Shown here: piece by piece, positions 11,211 to 23,000 of the stretch
Layout of the letters: every line of letters starts with the position of its first letter
How positions within the stretch are numbered: position 1 is the stretch's first letter
NCBI GenBank assembly: GCA_024516035.1
Contig: CM044957.1
Location: 44,615,547 to 44,679,546, forward strand
Origin: Bactericera cockerelli
Lineage: Eukaryota > Arthropoda > Insecta > Hemiptera > Triozidae
Direction of reading: 5' to 3'
DNA length: 64,000 nucleotides
Notes under the pieces: generated by a model
Databases searched by the model: none
What the model was told of the DNA's origin: nothing
What the model saw: only the letters and a program-made list of their open reading frames with translations
Translations under genes and position numbers: made by a program

Positions 11211-12855
11211 AAAAGAACATAGATCTTTTTAGAATAAAATCTTTTCCACCGTTTAAAGCAAAATTTGAAGAAACTCGGTTAATATTTTTTGGAGATCCAA
11301 GAGATTTTGTGATTTGCTCCGATTTTTTTTTTTTTTAATATAGAAAAACGAACACCTCTAGACATACTCGGTACCTCTAGACATACTCGGAATTAAAAGA
11401 AGATGGTGACTTTTGCTTCAAGAGCAAAACATTTTCATTTGAAATTATAGATAAATTTGAAATTATAGACAACATATAAACACAAATACATTCGACACGA
11501 AATTTAAGTTACCTGTGATGTGGAAATTGCTGTCATCATCTGCAGTTCTGCAAATCTTTTTAAACAAAAAAAACTCTACAAACTTATTTATTGTTGATAG
11601 AACCAAGGCCTCATCGAGCCCTTGGTTGACAAGAAATACGCCAAGTATGGCCGCCGCATTGCCTCTTTGGACGGCCATAGCAAGTATCTGTTTGATTTTT
11701 TTTTTTAACTGAAGTTCTTTTATGAATGTTCCGGATATGTATCTGATTCATCTTACTAATACTTTGTCTGTCTTCCTTTTCATTAACTTTTCTTTCTATT
11801 TTATTGTTTTTTTCCTCACTGTTGGTTCATCTTCAATGAACCTCACAATCATGACTGTATGTACATATCTTCGGAATAGCACTGGCACCAGCTTCTCTTC
11901 TCAGTCTTTGATCATCTTCTTTTTCGCGTACTTGGATTCTCTAGAACCGTGGTATTGTCATCTTCAAATCCATACATGTAGAGCGCATCAGCAAATCATC
12001 ATACTCAAATTGCTTTAATTTTCAGTTAAAATGTTCTTAACACTTCAAAAATCTTATCAGTATCAAAAAAATTCATAAATTGCTTAAGCTTTTTTAGCTG
12101 AAAGGCTCTCTAGTCCAGAGAACAGAGAAGTCTTACATTTTCATTAATTTTTCTGAGGAAAAGTTGTGATGGAGAATTTATTTTTATACCGCGAAGAGAC
12201 ATTTTTCAGAGAGAATTTTTTTTGGATTTTTATTTTTCATGATAATAATGATTAGTAACTCTTTTTTTAATTAATTTTTTTACTCTTTTTATATTAAAAA
12301 GTCATGAAACCTTTTCAAAAACTTTCTCTGGTGCCTTTGAAATATACTACTGAAGTTTCATATGAATAAGATAAGTAATTTTTGTAGGCATAAAGAGTAC
12401 AAACAAACAAACAGACGTTCATTTTATGTATATTATATTTATGTATAGAGATAGAATAACACATAGTTAATACACAACTTTTGGTGGATATAAAAATACT
12501 TTAAAAAACTTATTCTTTGTATATATTTAAGTTTTTAATTGTACTAATGGTTTGTAAATAAATAAATAATTCATAATAATAATAAAAAATTGGTAAAATA
12601 AATAAAGATCTAAAAAAAATTGAAGATACATTATTTTCAGATGGCCATGTCTCCTGTTACATCGTCAGTAAAATAGACTAAATTAAAAACCAATCTTAAA
12701 AGTAACTTACAAGCTAATTACAATAAAACATGAAAAAATTAAATAGGCCTAGGTTACAGTATACTGTGAAAGAGAGTATTCTGAGATATGGTATATTTTC
12801 GTTCAGAAAGAGTGCATCTTATGTTTTATTACCGAAAATACAACATGTCACAAAA
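11211..12855. other. No supportable gene
   Basis: AT-rich. The three longest frames (71 residues minus, 65 and 98 residues plus, between 11463 and 12018) have no domain I can name. A short direct repeat (acctctagacatactcgg x2) lies at 11354-11391. The segment 12290-12430 (ctttctctggtgcctttgaa, then acaaacaaacaaacagacg) looks like a repeat tail. Confidence 0.4.
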
Positions 12856-12859
12856 TGGG

Positions 12860-13105
12860 CTCACGATTAGCCCAGTGGTAAGATCCTCAGTTACCATGTC
12901 GGAGATGTCTGGTTCAAATTCCAGGGCTGACTAAAAATTTGTGGTCGTATTTGATTAATAGATTTTTGTAAGGGACACCTTACGGTGCGATCATGTTGAC
13001 CCAACATATAAAGGAGAAGTATTGTCTCACTTGTCGACCATCAGAGGAGATGCACACTTGACCACTACAGTATAAAGTATAACAAAGCTGTTGTTTCATG
13101 GCTGT
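12860..13105 (+). repeat. SINE family E-like copy (diverged)
   Basis: tRNA-like head with ttagcccagtggtaag (A-box-like) and ggttcaaattcc (B box). It is followed by the family-E body: gggacaccttacggtgcgat, gagaagtattgtctcac and a ctgttgtttcatggctgtg end. Compare 26340-26622. Confidence 0.7.
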
Positions 13106-13140
13106 GAAACTATGATAATCTTTTTGTTTTTGTAAAAGAT

Positions 13141-13336
13141 GATAATCTTTTACAAAAACAAAATAAAGTTATCATAATTGTGTTGACCATAACCGTGAAG
13201 TCACAAGTACTCAAACTCGCTAAGTTCTTTTAAAATATTACTGATTATTAATATTAAAATAAATAATTGCTGAACTTGGGACTCGAAGCACCGATCTCCA
13301 GGTCACAAGTCCGCCGCCTTATCGATCAAGACTGAT
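13141..13336 (-). repeat. SINE family B copy
   Basis: Minus-strand tail (gttatcataattgtgttgac) and head (accgatctccaggtcac, then gtccgccgccttatcgatc) of the family-B element, with a short insertion in the middle. Confidence 0.75.
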
Positions 13337-13880
13337 CTCGATACAAATACAAAATAATAAAAAGCATATCTAGGTATAAGACAAAATTATATGAAAAAAA
13401 TTGAAATCGGAGAAAATATTTATAAAAAAACGAACACAATACTTCCGATATCTCTAGATAAATTCGAAAATACAAATGGAAAAAGAAGCCAAATGTTGTA
13501 TCATAGCGTGGGAATTAAGAAGTGTGGAAAACACCCCCTGCCGAGCTACATCGTGGTGTCCTCAGCGCTAGTATAGCAAAGGAGTCTCCTCTCCCCGTCC
13601 CTCACAAAATTTCTTCCCCGTATCAAATGTAAACATAAACATATCAAATGTAAACATAAACATAAATAGACCGCGAGAAATATTCTACTCCTTTGCGATG
13701 GTGTCGCGCTATGTGGCGTTTCCATGCAACTAGGGTTCGTTTCTTCACTTCGTAATTCACTTCGTAATACACGCTATGGTTGTATCTTCAATTTTTTTTT
13801 AGACCTTAATTACTTAAAATGAGCCAGTACCTTTTAATAATAGGAGTAATTGACGAGATTATCTTAACTTAGAACCCGCA
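13337..13880. other. 3' flank of ACADVL; no gene seen
   Basis: No clear polyadenylation signal was found on the minus strand close to the ACADVL stop. A short duplicated block (tatcaaatgtaaacataaac) occurs twice around 13621-13662. Confidence 0.4.
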
Positions 13881-14018
13881 TCACAGATTCAGAGGATTGT
13901 CCTGAACAAAGCCACCCGATGAGCACACATTCTTGGCGATGTCTCCTAGCTTGGAGTAGGAGTCCAGCTTCTTGCCGGAACTCAGGGCGGCGAGATTTTG
14001 TTCTACCCGTTCAGCAGC
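13881..14018 (-). CDS. ACADVL: ACADVL coding exon 10 (last)
   Basis: Acceptor tttgtttcag, then 45 codons starting [12 protein letters not shown] and ending in a TGA at 13881-13883. It matches the VLCAD C-terminus (AAARI..GMAALQS in human, then GG-V-x-NPL). Its phase is 0, which fits exon 9 ending after GAG. Confidence 0.93.
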   Translation of the reverse strand, partial: AAERVEQNLAALSSGKKLDSYSKLGDIAKNVCSSGGFVQDNPLNL

Positions 14019-17000
14019 CTGAAACAAGACAAAGTTTGTAAGATTTAATAATAATATTCCACTCGTCAATGGAAGGTAAACACCAGGCGAAGTCATAAGA
14101 GAAATATCAGATTTATTTATTGGTGTAGATCAAATTTCAGATACAGAAATGGGGTAGAGGAAGGAGAAGACATAATAGAACTTCAGAAGTAACAAACTAA
14201 GTAAATTGTAATTGACATAATAGAATTTAAGAAGTAACAAACTAAGTAAATTGTTAATGCTTAAAGCATTTTCTACAATCTAACAGCCCTCAGAGTCTTA
14301 TTATTATGTGGTCACAAACTCAAATTAATGAGGACAAATTCATGCACTCGGTGGGATTCGAACGAACGGATCCGTACGCTACTTGGATTACTAGACTAGC
14401 GCGTTACCCATTTGACTACCAGTGCATATACGATTTCATGGTGACGTTAATTTTTTTCGACAGATACATCAAAAAGTCCTCACGATGGTTGGTCCTGAAA
14501 ATAAGTCACATATAAAATTCGGGCCGGGGCCTGGGAATAATAATTAATTGCAAAGGAACCATACTCCATCTGAGCTTTTATTTATTAACCCATCACACCC
14601 CCTTGGCATAACTTTTGCCGCTACAACAACATACGAGAATTCGAGGGACCGGAATTTTTCTCTCTCTTATATTTAGTTTCATTTATAACGAGGTTATTTT
14701 TCCTTATTCAGTGGTAAAGTCGAGTCTCTTAAATCCAGATTTCTCTTTTATTCAGTTCTCTTATATCCTGGTTCGACTGCACAAAGAAAGTGTTAATCTA
14801 ATCCATTGTACTATAGTTAAAATTATCACACACTTACATAATTATTATTCAAGTTGTTTTTTTTATGTTATTAATGTTCAATGATTGTTTCGAAAAAAAA
14901 AAAAAAAACAAAAACGAACACAATACTTCCGATTTCTAATATTAAAGATAAGATAATATCGTCTTATTTATACTGCCCGATCAGGACTATTAAGTCCCAT
15001 TATTCCAGCAGTAAGCCCAAAACATATTATTATGTGGTAAAAATCCCAAATGGGAGGATAACATGTCATGTCCCGGCTGGGTTTCGAACCTACGACCCCT
15101 GGTATCTCTGGATTCACAGAGTGCCGCCTTTACCACAGAGCTACCGGGACAGAGGTACCGGGAAGGAATAAAATAAAGTGTAAATCTTAATATATAAATG
15201 TCAAAGTCACTGACTGACTGACTGACTGATCATCACTGTTTCTCCGAACTGGTAAGTCCTAGGAAGCTGTAATTTGGTAGGTAGCTTTGTCTTATAGTCT
15301 AGATGTGCAATAAGACGGATTTTTTCGAAATTCCCACTACAACACCTGCCATGGCGAAAAAGGATTTTTGCTTTGGGCCATGCCTAGGCCCGCAAAGCGG
15401 GCGACAGCCGCTAGTGAATATATCGACACTACTTAGCACCCCATACGCCTACTTAGACCAAATATGCATCACCTCATAGCACACCCCCATTGCCACTCAC
15501 CTCATAGCACCACACCCCATATGCCACTCACCTCATAGCACCACACCATATGCGACCACCTCATAGCACCACACCCATATGCCACTCACGCTCATAGCAC
15601 CACACCCATTGCATCACCTCATAGCACCACACCCCATATGCCACTCACCTCATAGCACCACACCCATACCACTCACTCAAGCACACACCCATGCCATACC
15701 TCATAGCCCACACCCCATATGCCACCACCTCATAGCACCACACCCCATACCACTCACCTCATAGCACCACACCCCATATGCCACTCACCTCATAGCACCA
15801 CACCCCATATGCCACCACACCTCATAGCACCACACCCCAAGCACTCACCTCATAGCACCACCCCCATATGCCACTCACCTCATAGCACCACACCCCATAC
15901 GACACTCACCTCATAGCACCACACCCCATATGCCACTCACCTCATAGCACACACCCCATAGCACCACCTCAGCACCACACCCATACGACACTCACCTCAT
16001 AGCACCACACCCCATATGCACCACTCATCACCACACCCATACGACACTCACCTCATAGCACCACACCCCATAGACACCACCTCAACCACACCATACCCTC
16101 ACTCATAGCACCACACCCCATACGACACTCACCTCATAGCACCACACCCCATAGCACTCACCTCATAGCACCACACCCCATACGACACTCACCTCATAGC
16201 ACCACACCCCATAGACACTCACCTCATAGACACACCCCATAGCACTCACCTCATAGCACCACACCCCATACGACACTCACCTCATAGCACCACACCCCAT
16301 ACGACACTCACCTCATAGCACCACACCCCATATGCCCACTCAAGCCCATAGCACCATGCACACCCCATAGCATCACCTCATAGCACCACACCATACGCAC
16401 ACTCACCTCATAGCACCACACCCCAATACACACTCACCTCATAGCACCACACCCCATACGACACTCACCTCATAGCACCACACATACACATCACTCATAG
16501 ACACCACACCCCATAAATCACCTCACCTCATAGCACCAAAACCCACACCCATACACCATACCCATACACACTCACCTCATAGCACCACACCATACCACTA
16601 CCTCAAGCACCACACCCATACGCACTCACCTCATAGCACCAAGCCACACATACAACATCCCTCATAGCACCACACCCCATACGACACCACCTCATGCACC
16701 AACCATACGACACTCACCTCATAGCACCACACCAAAACACCTCACCTCATAGCACCAACCCCATACGACACTCACCTCATAGCACCAACCCCATACGACA
16801 CTCACCTCATAGCACCACACCCCATACGCACTCACCTCAAGCACCACACCCCATACGACACTCACCTCATAGCACCACACCCATACACACTCACCTCATA
16901 GCACCACACCCCAACACACCTCATAGCACCACACCCCATACGACACTCACCTCATAGCACCAAAACATCAATACGACACTCACCTCATAGCACCAAAAAA

Positions 17001-20000
17001 CCATAACCTACAACCACTCACCACCAACAACCCCATAACAACCACCTCATGCACCAACCACGCATACTCATACACCACCCTAGCACCACACCATACCACT
17101 CATAGCACCACACCCCATACGCACTCACCTCATAGCACCACACCCCATACAACACTCACCTCATAGCACCAACCCATACGCCACTCACCTCATAGCACCA
17201 CACCTGGCCAGCAACATACAACACTCACCTCATAGCACACACCCATACGCCACACCTCATACACCACACCTGCAAAATAAACACTCACCTCTAGCACAAC
17301 CATACGACACTCACCTCATAGCACAAATAATCAAACACATCACCTCAAGCACAAAATATCACACTCACCTCATAGCACCAATAAACATAACACATCACCT
17401 CACCCAATAAACTTATACTAGCCACTACCTCATAGCACCACACCCATACCCACTCACCTCAAGCACCACACCCATACACACTCACCTCATAGCACCACAC
17501 CCCACAACACCACCTCATAGCACCACACCCATACGACACTCACCTCATAGCACCACACCCAACCACTCACCTCATAGCACACACCCCATACACACTCACC
17601 TCATAGCACCACACCCCATACAACACTCACCTCATAGCACCAAATAAACACTCACCTCATAGCACCAAATAACATCACCTCACCCAACCCAAAACATCAC
17701 CTCATAGCACCAACCCATACCACTCACTCATAGCACCACACCCATACGCCACTCACCTCATAGCACCAAAATACGACACTCACCTCATAGCACCAATAAA
17801 CAACACACTCAACCTCATACACACTCACCCATACCAAAACTTCACCTTCATAGCACACACCCATACCACTCACCTCATAGCACCACACCCCATACACACT
17901 CACCTCATAGCACCACACCCCTACAACACTCACCTCATAGCACCACACCATCACACTCACCTCATAGCACCACACCCATACGCCACTCACCTCATGCACC
18001 ACACCCATACAACACTCACTCATAGCACCACACCCATACAACACTCACCTCATAGCACCACACCCATACAACACTCACCTCATAGCACCACACCCATACG
18101 ACACTCACCTCATAGCACCAAATAAATCATATACGACACTCACCTCATAGCACCAAATAAATCATATACGACACTCACCTCATAGCACCAAAAAATCATA
18201 TACGACACTCACCTCATAGCACCAAATAAATAATATACAACACTCACCTCATAGCACCAAATAAATCATATACGACACTCACCTCATAGCAACAAATAAA
18301 TCATATACGACACTCACCTCATAGCACCAAATAAAACATATCGTCGTCCCAAACACGAAGTGGCGTATCTCAAAAAATGGACATTTGAGATTTTTGGCGT
18401 ATCTAATTCTAATCATGGTTTTTTATCACCTCACGAAGTGGCGTATCTCTATCTCAAAGCGTTCCAATTTTATGAGTATATTTAATTTCGGCGTATATTG
18501 TTTCGAATATTTCTTTCAAAGAACGAGCTGACGTATCTCGATTTACGCTACTAAAGTTTGTATTTTGAAGATACGCCACTTCGTGTTTGGGACGACGAAT
18601 ATACGACACTCACCTCATAGCACCACACCTGGGCCAGCAACTGCTCGTGGCTGGCGGAGGGCAGGCCCTTGTTGAGCGAGCGCGTGGCTCTACTGAGCAC
18701 CACACCCCATATGGAGACACTCACCTCATAGCACCACACCTGATAATAATCCATACGACACTCACCTCATAGCACCACACCTGATAATAATCCATACGAC
18801 ACTCACCTCATAGCACCACACCTGGGCCAGCAACTGCTCGTGGCTGGCGGAGGGCAGGCCCTTGTTGAGGGAGCGCGTGGCTCTACTGAGCACCACCGCC
18901 ATCGTGTAGGTGTCGAAGGCGGCGCCCGCCAGTCTGTTGAGGAGGAACTGCTCCTCCACCACCCCCTTGCCGTACTTGAGGAGGAGGGACTCGACGGCCT
19001 CGCCGAACAGAACTACACTCTGAAATAAATAAAAAAAAAAATAGAATTATACTCTGAAATATTTTTTTTTTTTTTTAATAGTACTACACTCTGAGAAATA
19101 TTTTTTTTTGATACTAGAACTACACTCTGAAATAATTTAAAGAAAAATAACAGAACTATACTCTGAAATATTTTTTTTTTTTTTAATGATAGAGCTGCAC
19201 TCTGAAATATTTTTTTTTTTTTTAATAATAGAGCTGCACTCTGAAAAAAAAAAAAAAAAAAAAAATAGATGTATACTCTGAAATATTTTTTATTTTATTT
19301 TTTAATAATAGAACTACACTCTGAAATAAAAAAAAGTAGATTTATACTCTGAAATATTATAGAATAGAATAGATTGGTTGTATTGAAACATAAATGTTTT
19401 TTACAAAGGTTAGCCAAAATTAAAAATAAAATATTATAATAAGTCATATTGAATAACATTAAATATAAGGTGCACTGCACACTCTAATAAATTTAAATAA
19501 AAATAAATATAAGGTTAGGTGCTAACTGCTACTCATAAAAATACTATAAATAAAAAATATTGGAAGTAATATACTAATAAATTATTATATATAATTATAT
19601 AGTAATTTTTTACCCACTTTGAGCGGTGGTCATTTTAAGCGCACTTTATAATTCTTTTTAGAGCTCGTCTCTTAAGAACGACCTTTTTCTGAAAGTGCTT
19701 TTTAAGAAATAATACAGTTTGTTAACTATTATTATTACGTGTCCAGATTGACATACTTTTATTTACAAGTAAATAACATTAACAAACAAATAAGATAACA
19801 TTGAAAAAATGTGTGAAAGAAGTAAATAAGTATAACAAAGGTAAGAAAAAATTGGAATAGTTTGATGAGATGTAGTTATATCCAAGTTTATGGATTAAAT
19901 TTTGTTTTCCCAGTATTGAGCAACCGCAATGGCTTTACTGTTGGCTGTGACTAGGTCTTCAATGGTACAGCTTTCAGGTAAGTTAGGGCATATCAAGAGG

Positions 20001-23000
20001 TGATCTTCATCTTGAATCGCATTACAATCACATTTGTCATCACCTTCTTGTAGGTATTTCCATTTAACTAGGTTAGATTTACATCTCGTTGTTTTTGTTC
20101 GAAGTCGATTGAGTGACTTCCATGTTTTGTATTTCAGGTTGAAGCCAGCGGGCAATTCTTCATTTGGTTCTAATAATGGGTTCACAACTTCTTCTCTCCA
20201 AAGGTTTATTCGCCTTACTTCAGGTGGGATCAAACATATTTCAGTATTTCTTATGAAACTTCTCCTTGATTTCAGTCTTTGATTAACATGTTGGTGGTTG
20301 TAAAGTGGATGACGGTTATCAAGTTCTTGCTTTCTCTTCTCTATTTCAGCTGCAACTTTTCTTCTTGTCCCAGGTGGAGTGATGCCAGCTAGAATGTATA
20401 TCTTGTCAATGGCAGTAGGTTTCAGGCAGCCTGTTATAATTCTCATTGTTTCATTGATGGAAACGTCAACATGGTGTGTATGTGCTGAATTTCTCCAAAC
20501 AGGCGCTGCATATTCAGCTGCTGACAGACTCAAAGTTGTTGCTGATATCCGGAGGGTGGTTGGTTGAGCTCCCCATTTTGAGTGTGTGAGTTTCCTGATT
20601 ATGTTATTCCTGGCAAATACTTTCTTCTTGGTATCGATACATTGTTCTTTAAAGGACAAGGTCCGATCTAATTTGATGCCCAGGTATTTAGGATTGGGAC
20701 AATATTCTAGTGGATCTTGACGCCATGTTATTTTCAATTTTGTTTTGGCTTGACGATTGTTTAGGTGGAAAGCACAAGTTTGAGACTTAGATGGGTTTGG
20801 TTTCAGATTATTGCTATCATAATAATCCGCTAGGTTTTTTTTTTTTTTGTTAACTTGCTCACTGTTAGTCACCTTCATTATTTCTTGCAGAATAGTGTTA
20901 TCCTCCCTATCTCTAATCTTTTCAAATAAGAATTTTGTTCTGAATATTTCATAGTGAGGACATTTTACAAATATATGATACAAATTTTCATTTTGCCTAA
21001 GGTTACAGATATCGCACTCTTCGAATGAGTTCCATCTAAATGCTTGACCCTTGGTGTAAAAAGATATTATTTCTCCGTGCAATCTCAGTTGACAAACTAC
21101 TCGTATTTTATCTATCGGAATCTTATAGAGTAGGTAATCCTCTGTTCTAAGGTGAGATGTTTGTTTAATATTTTTATAAGTTTCATTGTAATTCGATTGA
21201 TTTAATCTTCTAACATCTTCTTCAAACAGCACCTTTTTCGAGAAATCCAGGACGTCCTCTATCACTAACTCTTGATTTAAATTTGTCACATTGACTTTTG
21301 CCAGGAGGTCTGCTAACTGGCTTAGCCAATTGTATTTGCTATTTGTTGTAGAATAGCTGATATTATGAAAGGATTGTAAAGTAGCAAAGCATGACTTTAT
21401 TAGTCTGTTTTCACTTGTCATATTTAATTTTTTGTACCAATTGAGAGATACCTTCAAGACATCTTTGAGCAATTTAACCACGCCTACTTCAAGTCGTATG
21501 TAGTGATTGGGCGTATTATTCGGTAGACACAGTATACTTTTAAAGAATTGTACCTGACACCTCTCTAACTTCTCTGTGTATCTGAGGGACCAGATTTCAG
21601 CTCCGTATAGAAGTGTTACTTTTAATACATTGTTGAACAGTATCATCCTACTTTCCCAGGTCTCCATTCTCGAGTTTACCATGATGCTTTTTATATTTGC
21701 AAGGGCGATTTACTCTGAAATATTTTTTTTTTTTTTAATAATAGAGCTGCACTCTGAAATATTTTAAAAAAAATAATAGATACACTCTGAAATAAAAAAA
21801 AATAGATTTATACTCTGAAATATATTTTTTTTTAAATAACAGAACTACACTCTGAAATAATTTAAAGAAAATAATAGAAGTGTACACTCTGAAATAATTT
21901 AAAAAAATAATAGAACTATACTCTGAAATATAAATAAAAATGACAGAACTACACTCATAATTAAAAAAAAAAAAAAAAAAAAATATTAGTTACTTTTTTT
22001 TCCTTTTGTTCAGATGTTCATTTTTTAACACTTTGAGCCCCAGAGCTGGCATCGGCGAGTGACCACGAGGGAGGAACCAAGGCAAAAATGCGTTTTGCAC
22101 CCTTCGTACCAAAGTTTTTTTTATTGTAAAATATTTTGTTTTTTGTCGAGAAAATTCGACAAATTTACGTTTTTCAGCTGTACCTTTAATACTTTATGAT
22201 TTGACTTCAAAGTAAGGAAGGTCGTGAATACCATATAGAGTACTCATGTCCACAGTCAAATTTCGGGTGAGGGTCATATATGGTAGGTACTCATGTCCTT
22301 TATGAAATGTCAGCTGAGAGTCATATATGGTATTCATGGGCTCAAAATGTTAAGGGTCCACAAATTCAGATGAATATTGTGGGTTGTGGGCCAGAATACA
22401 ACCAACCAACCTCAACCAGACTCGTGTAGTCTTACCTTAGAGCAGAGAGCTCCAGACTCGTATAAACTTAGTTATTTATTTACACTTTTTTTTTGAAGAC
22501 AATTATCAACAAAAAATTAATAACAATAAATTTAAAAAAAAAAACTTAGAAGTATGCACAAAAAAAATAAAAAATAAATATCAATATTAATTTTTAATTA
22601 CAATTGTTTTGTAATCCGGGGCGAAGTTAATGCCTATGCCTTAGGCATTCTCTGCCACTTAACTTATCTTAGAGCTTCAGACTCGTGTAATCTTACCTTA
22701 GAGCAGAGAGCTCCGGACTCGTGGAGGTTAGCGTGCACCACATGGTTGAGGGAGGGGGGAGTGCTGAGCCCAATGGACTTGAGTCCCCGCTTCTTCACCT
22801 CTCCTATGATGAGACTCAGGTGGGCGGCGGGGTTCTTGAACGCCCTCTGCAGCTCCTTGAGGTGCCCGCCGGCGTACTGAATACCTGAGGAAACAATCGT
22901 TTATTTATTTAGAAACTCTTTATTAGTGGGTAGAACATAATAAATACAGACAAATTAATAATGGTAAAAATTAGACAATATTATTAATAAGACATAAACA

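Larger units (their letters stand above)
15425..18820 (-). repeat. 31-bp satellite made of the ACADVL exon 9 donor junction
   Basis: Read on the gene (minus) strand, the unit is GTGTGGTGCTATGAG, the last 15 bases of ACADVL exon 9, then the donor GTGAGTGTCG and a few intronic bases. The true exon end at 18807 is the first unit. The array runs about 2.9 kb (15425-18340) plus 18599-18820, so on the order of 90-100 units, with many small indels. Some units carry an alternative spacer (ccaaataaatcata, 18110-18340). Remnants of more exon sequence (cacctggccagcaac) lie near 17202. A MITE interrupts it at 18341-18598. Confidence 0.95.

Noticed and set aside
11463..11712. Overlapping small frames on both strands (71 and 65 residues)
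   Set aside because: The minus frame (AVQRGNAAAILG) looked vaguely protein-like, but I could not place it in a family and no exon structure supports it.
15579..18044. Open frames of 60-106 residues within the satellite
   Set aside because: They are translations of the 31-bp unit in different frames, with no start context or family.
15425..18340. CRISPR-like array of ~31-bp repeats
   Set aside because: No unique spacers, eukaryotic context, and the unit is the ACADVL exon 9 donor junction.
18822..18822. CAG|GTGTGG as the ACADVL exon 9 donor
   Set aside because: It would drop VWCYE, which aligns with DTWCIE in human VLCAD, and GTGTGG is weaker than the GTGAGT 15 bases on.
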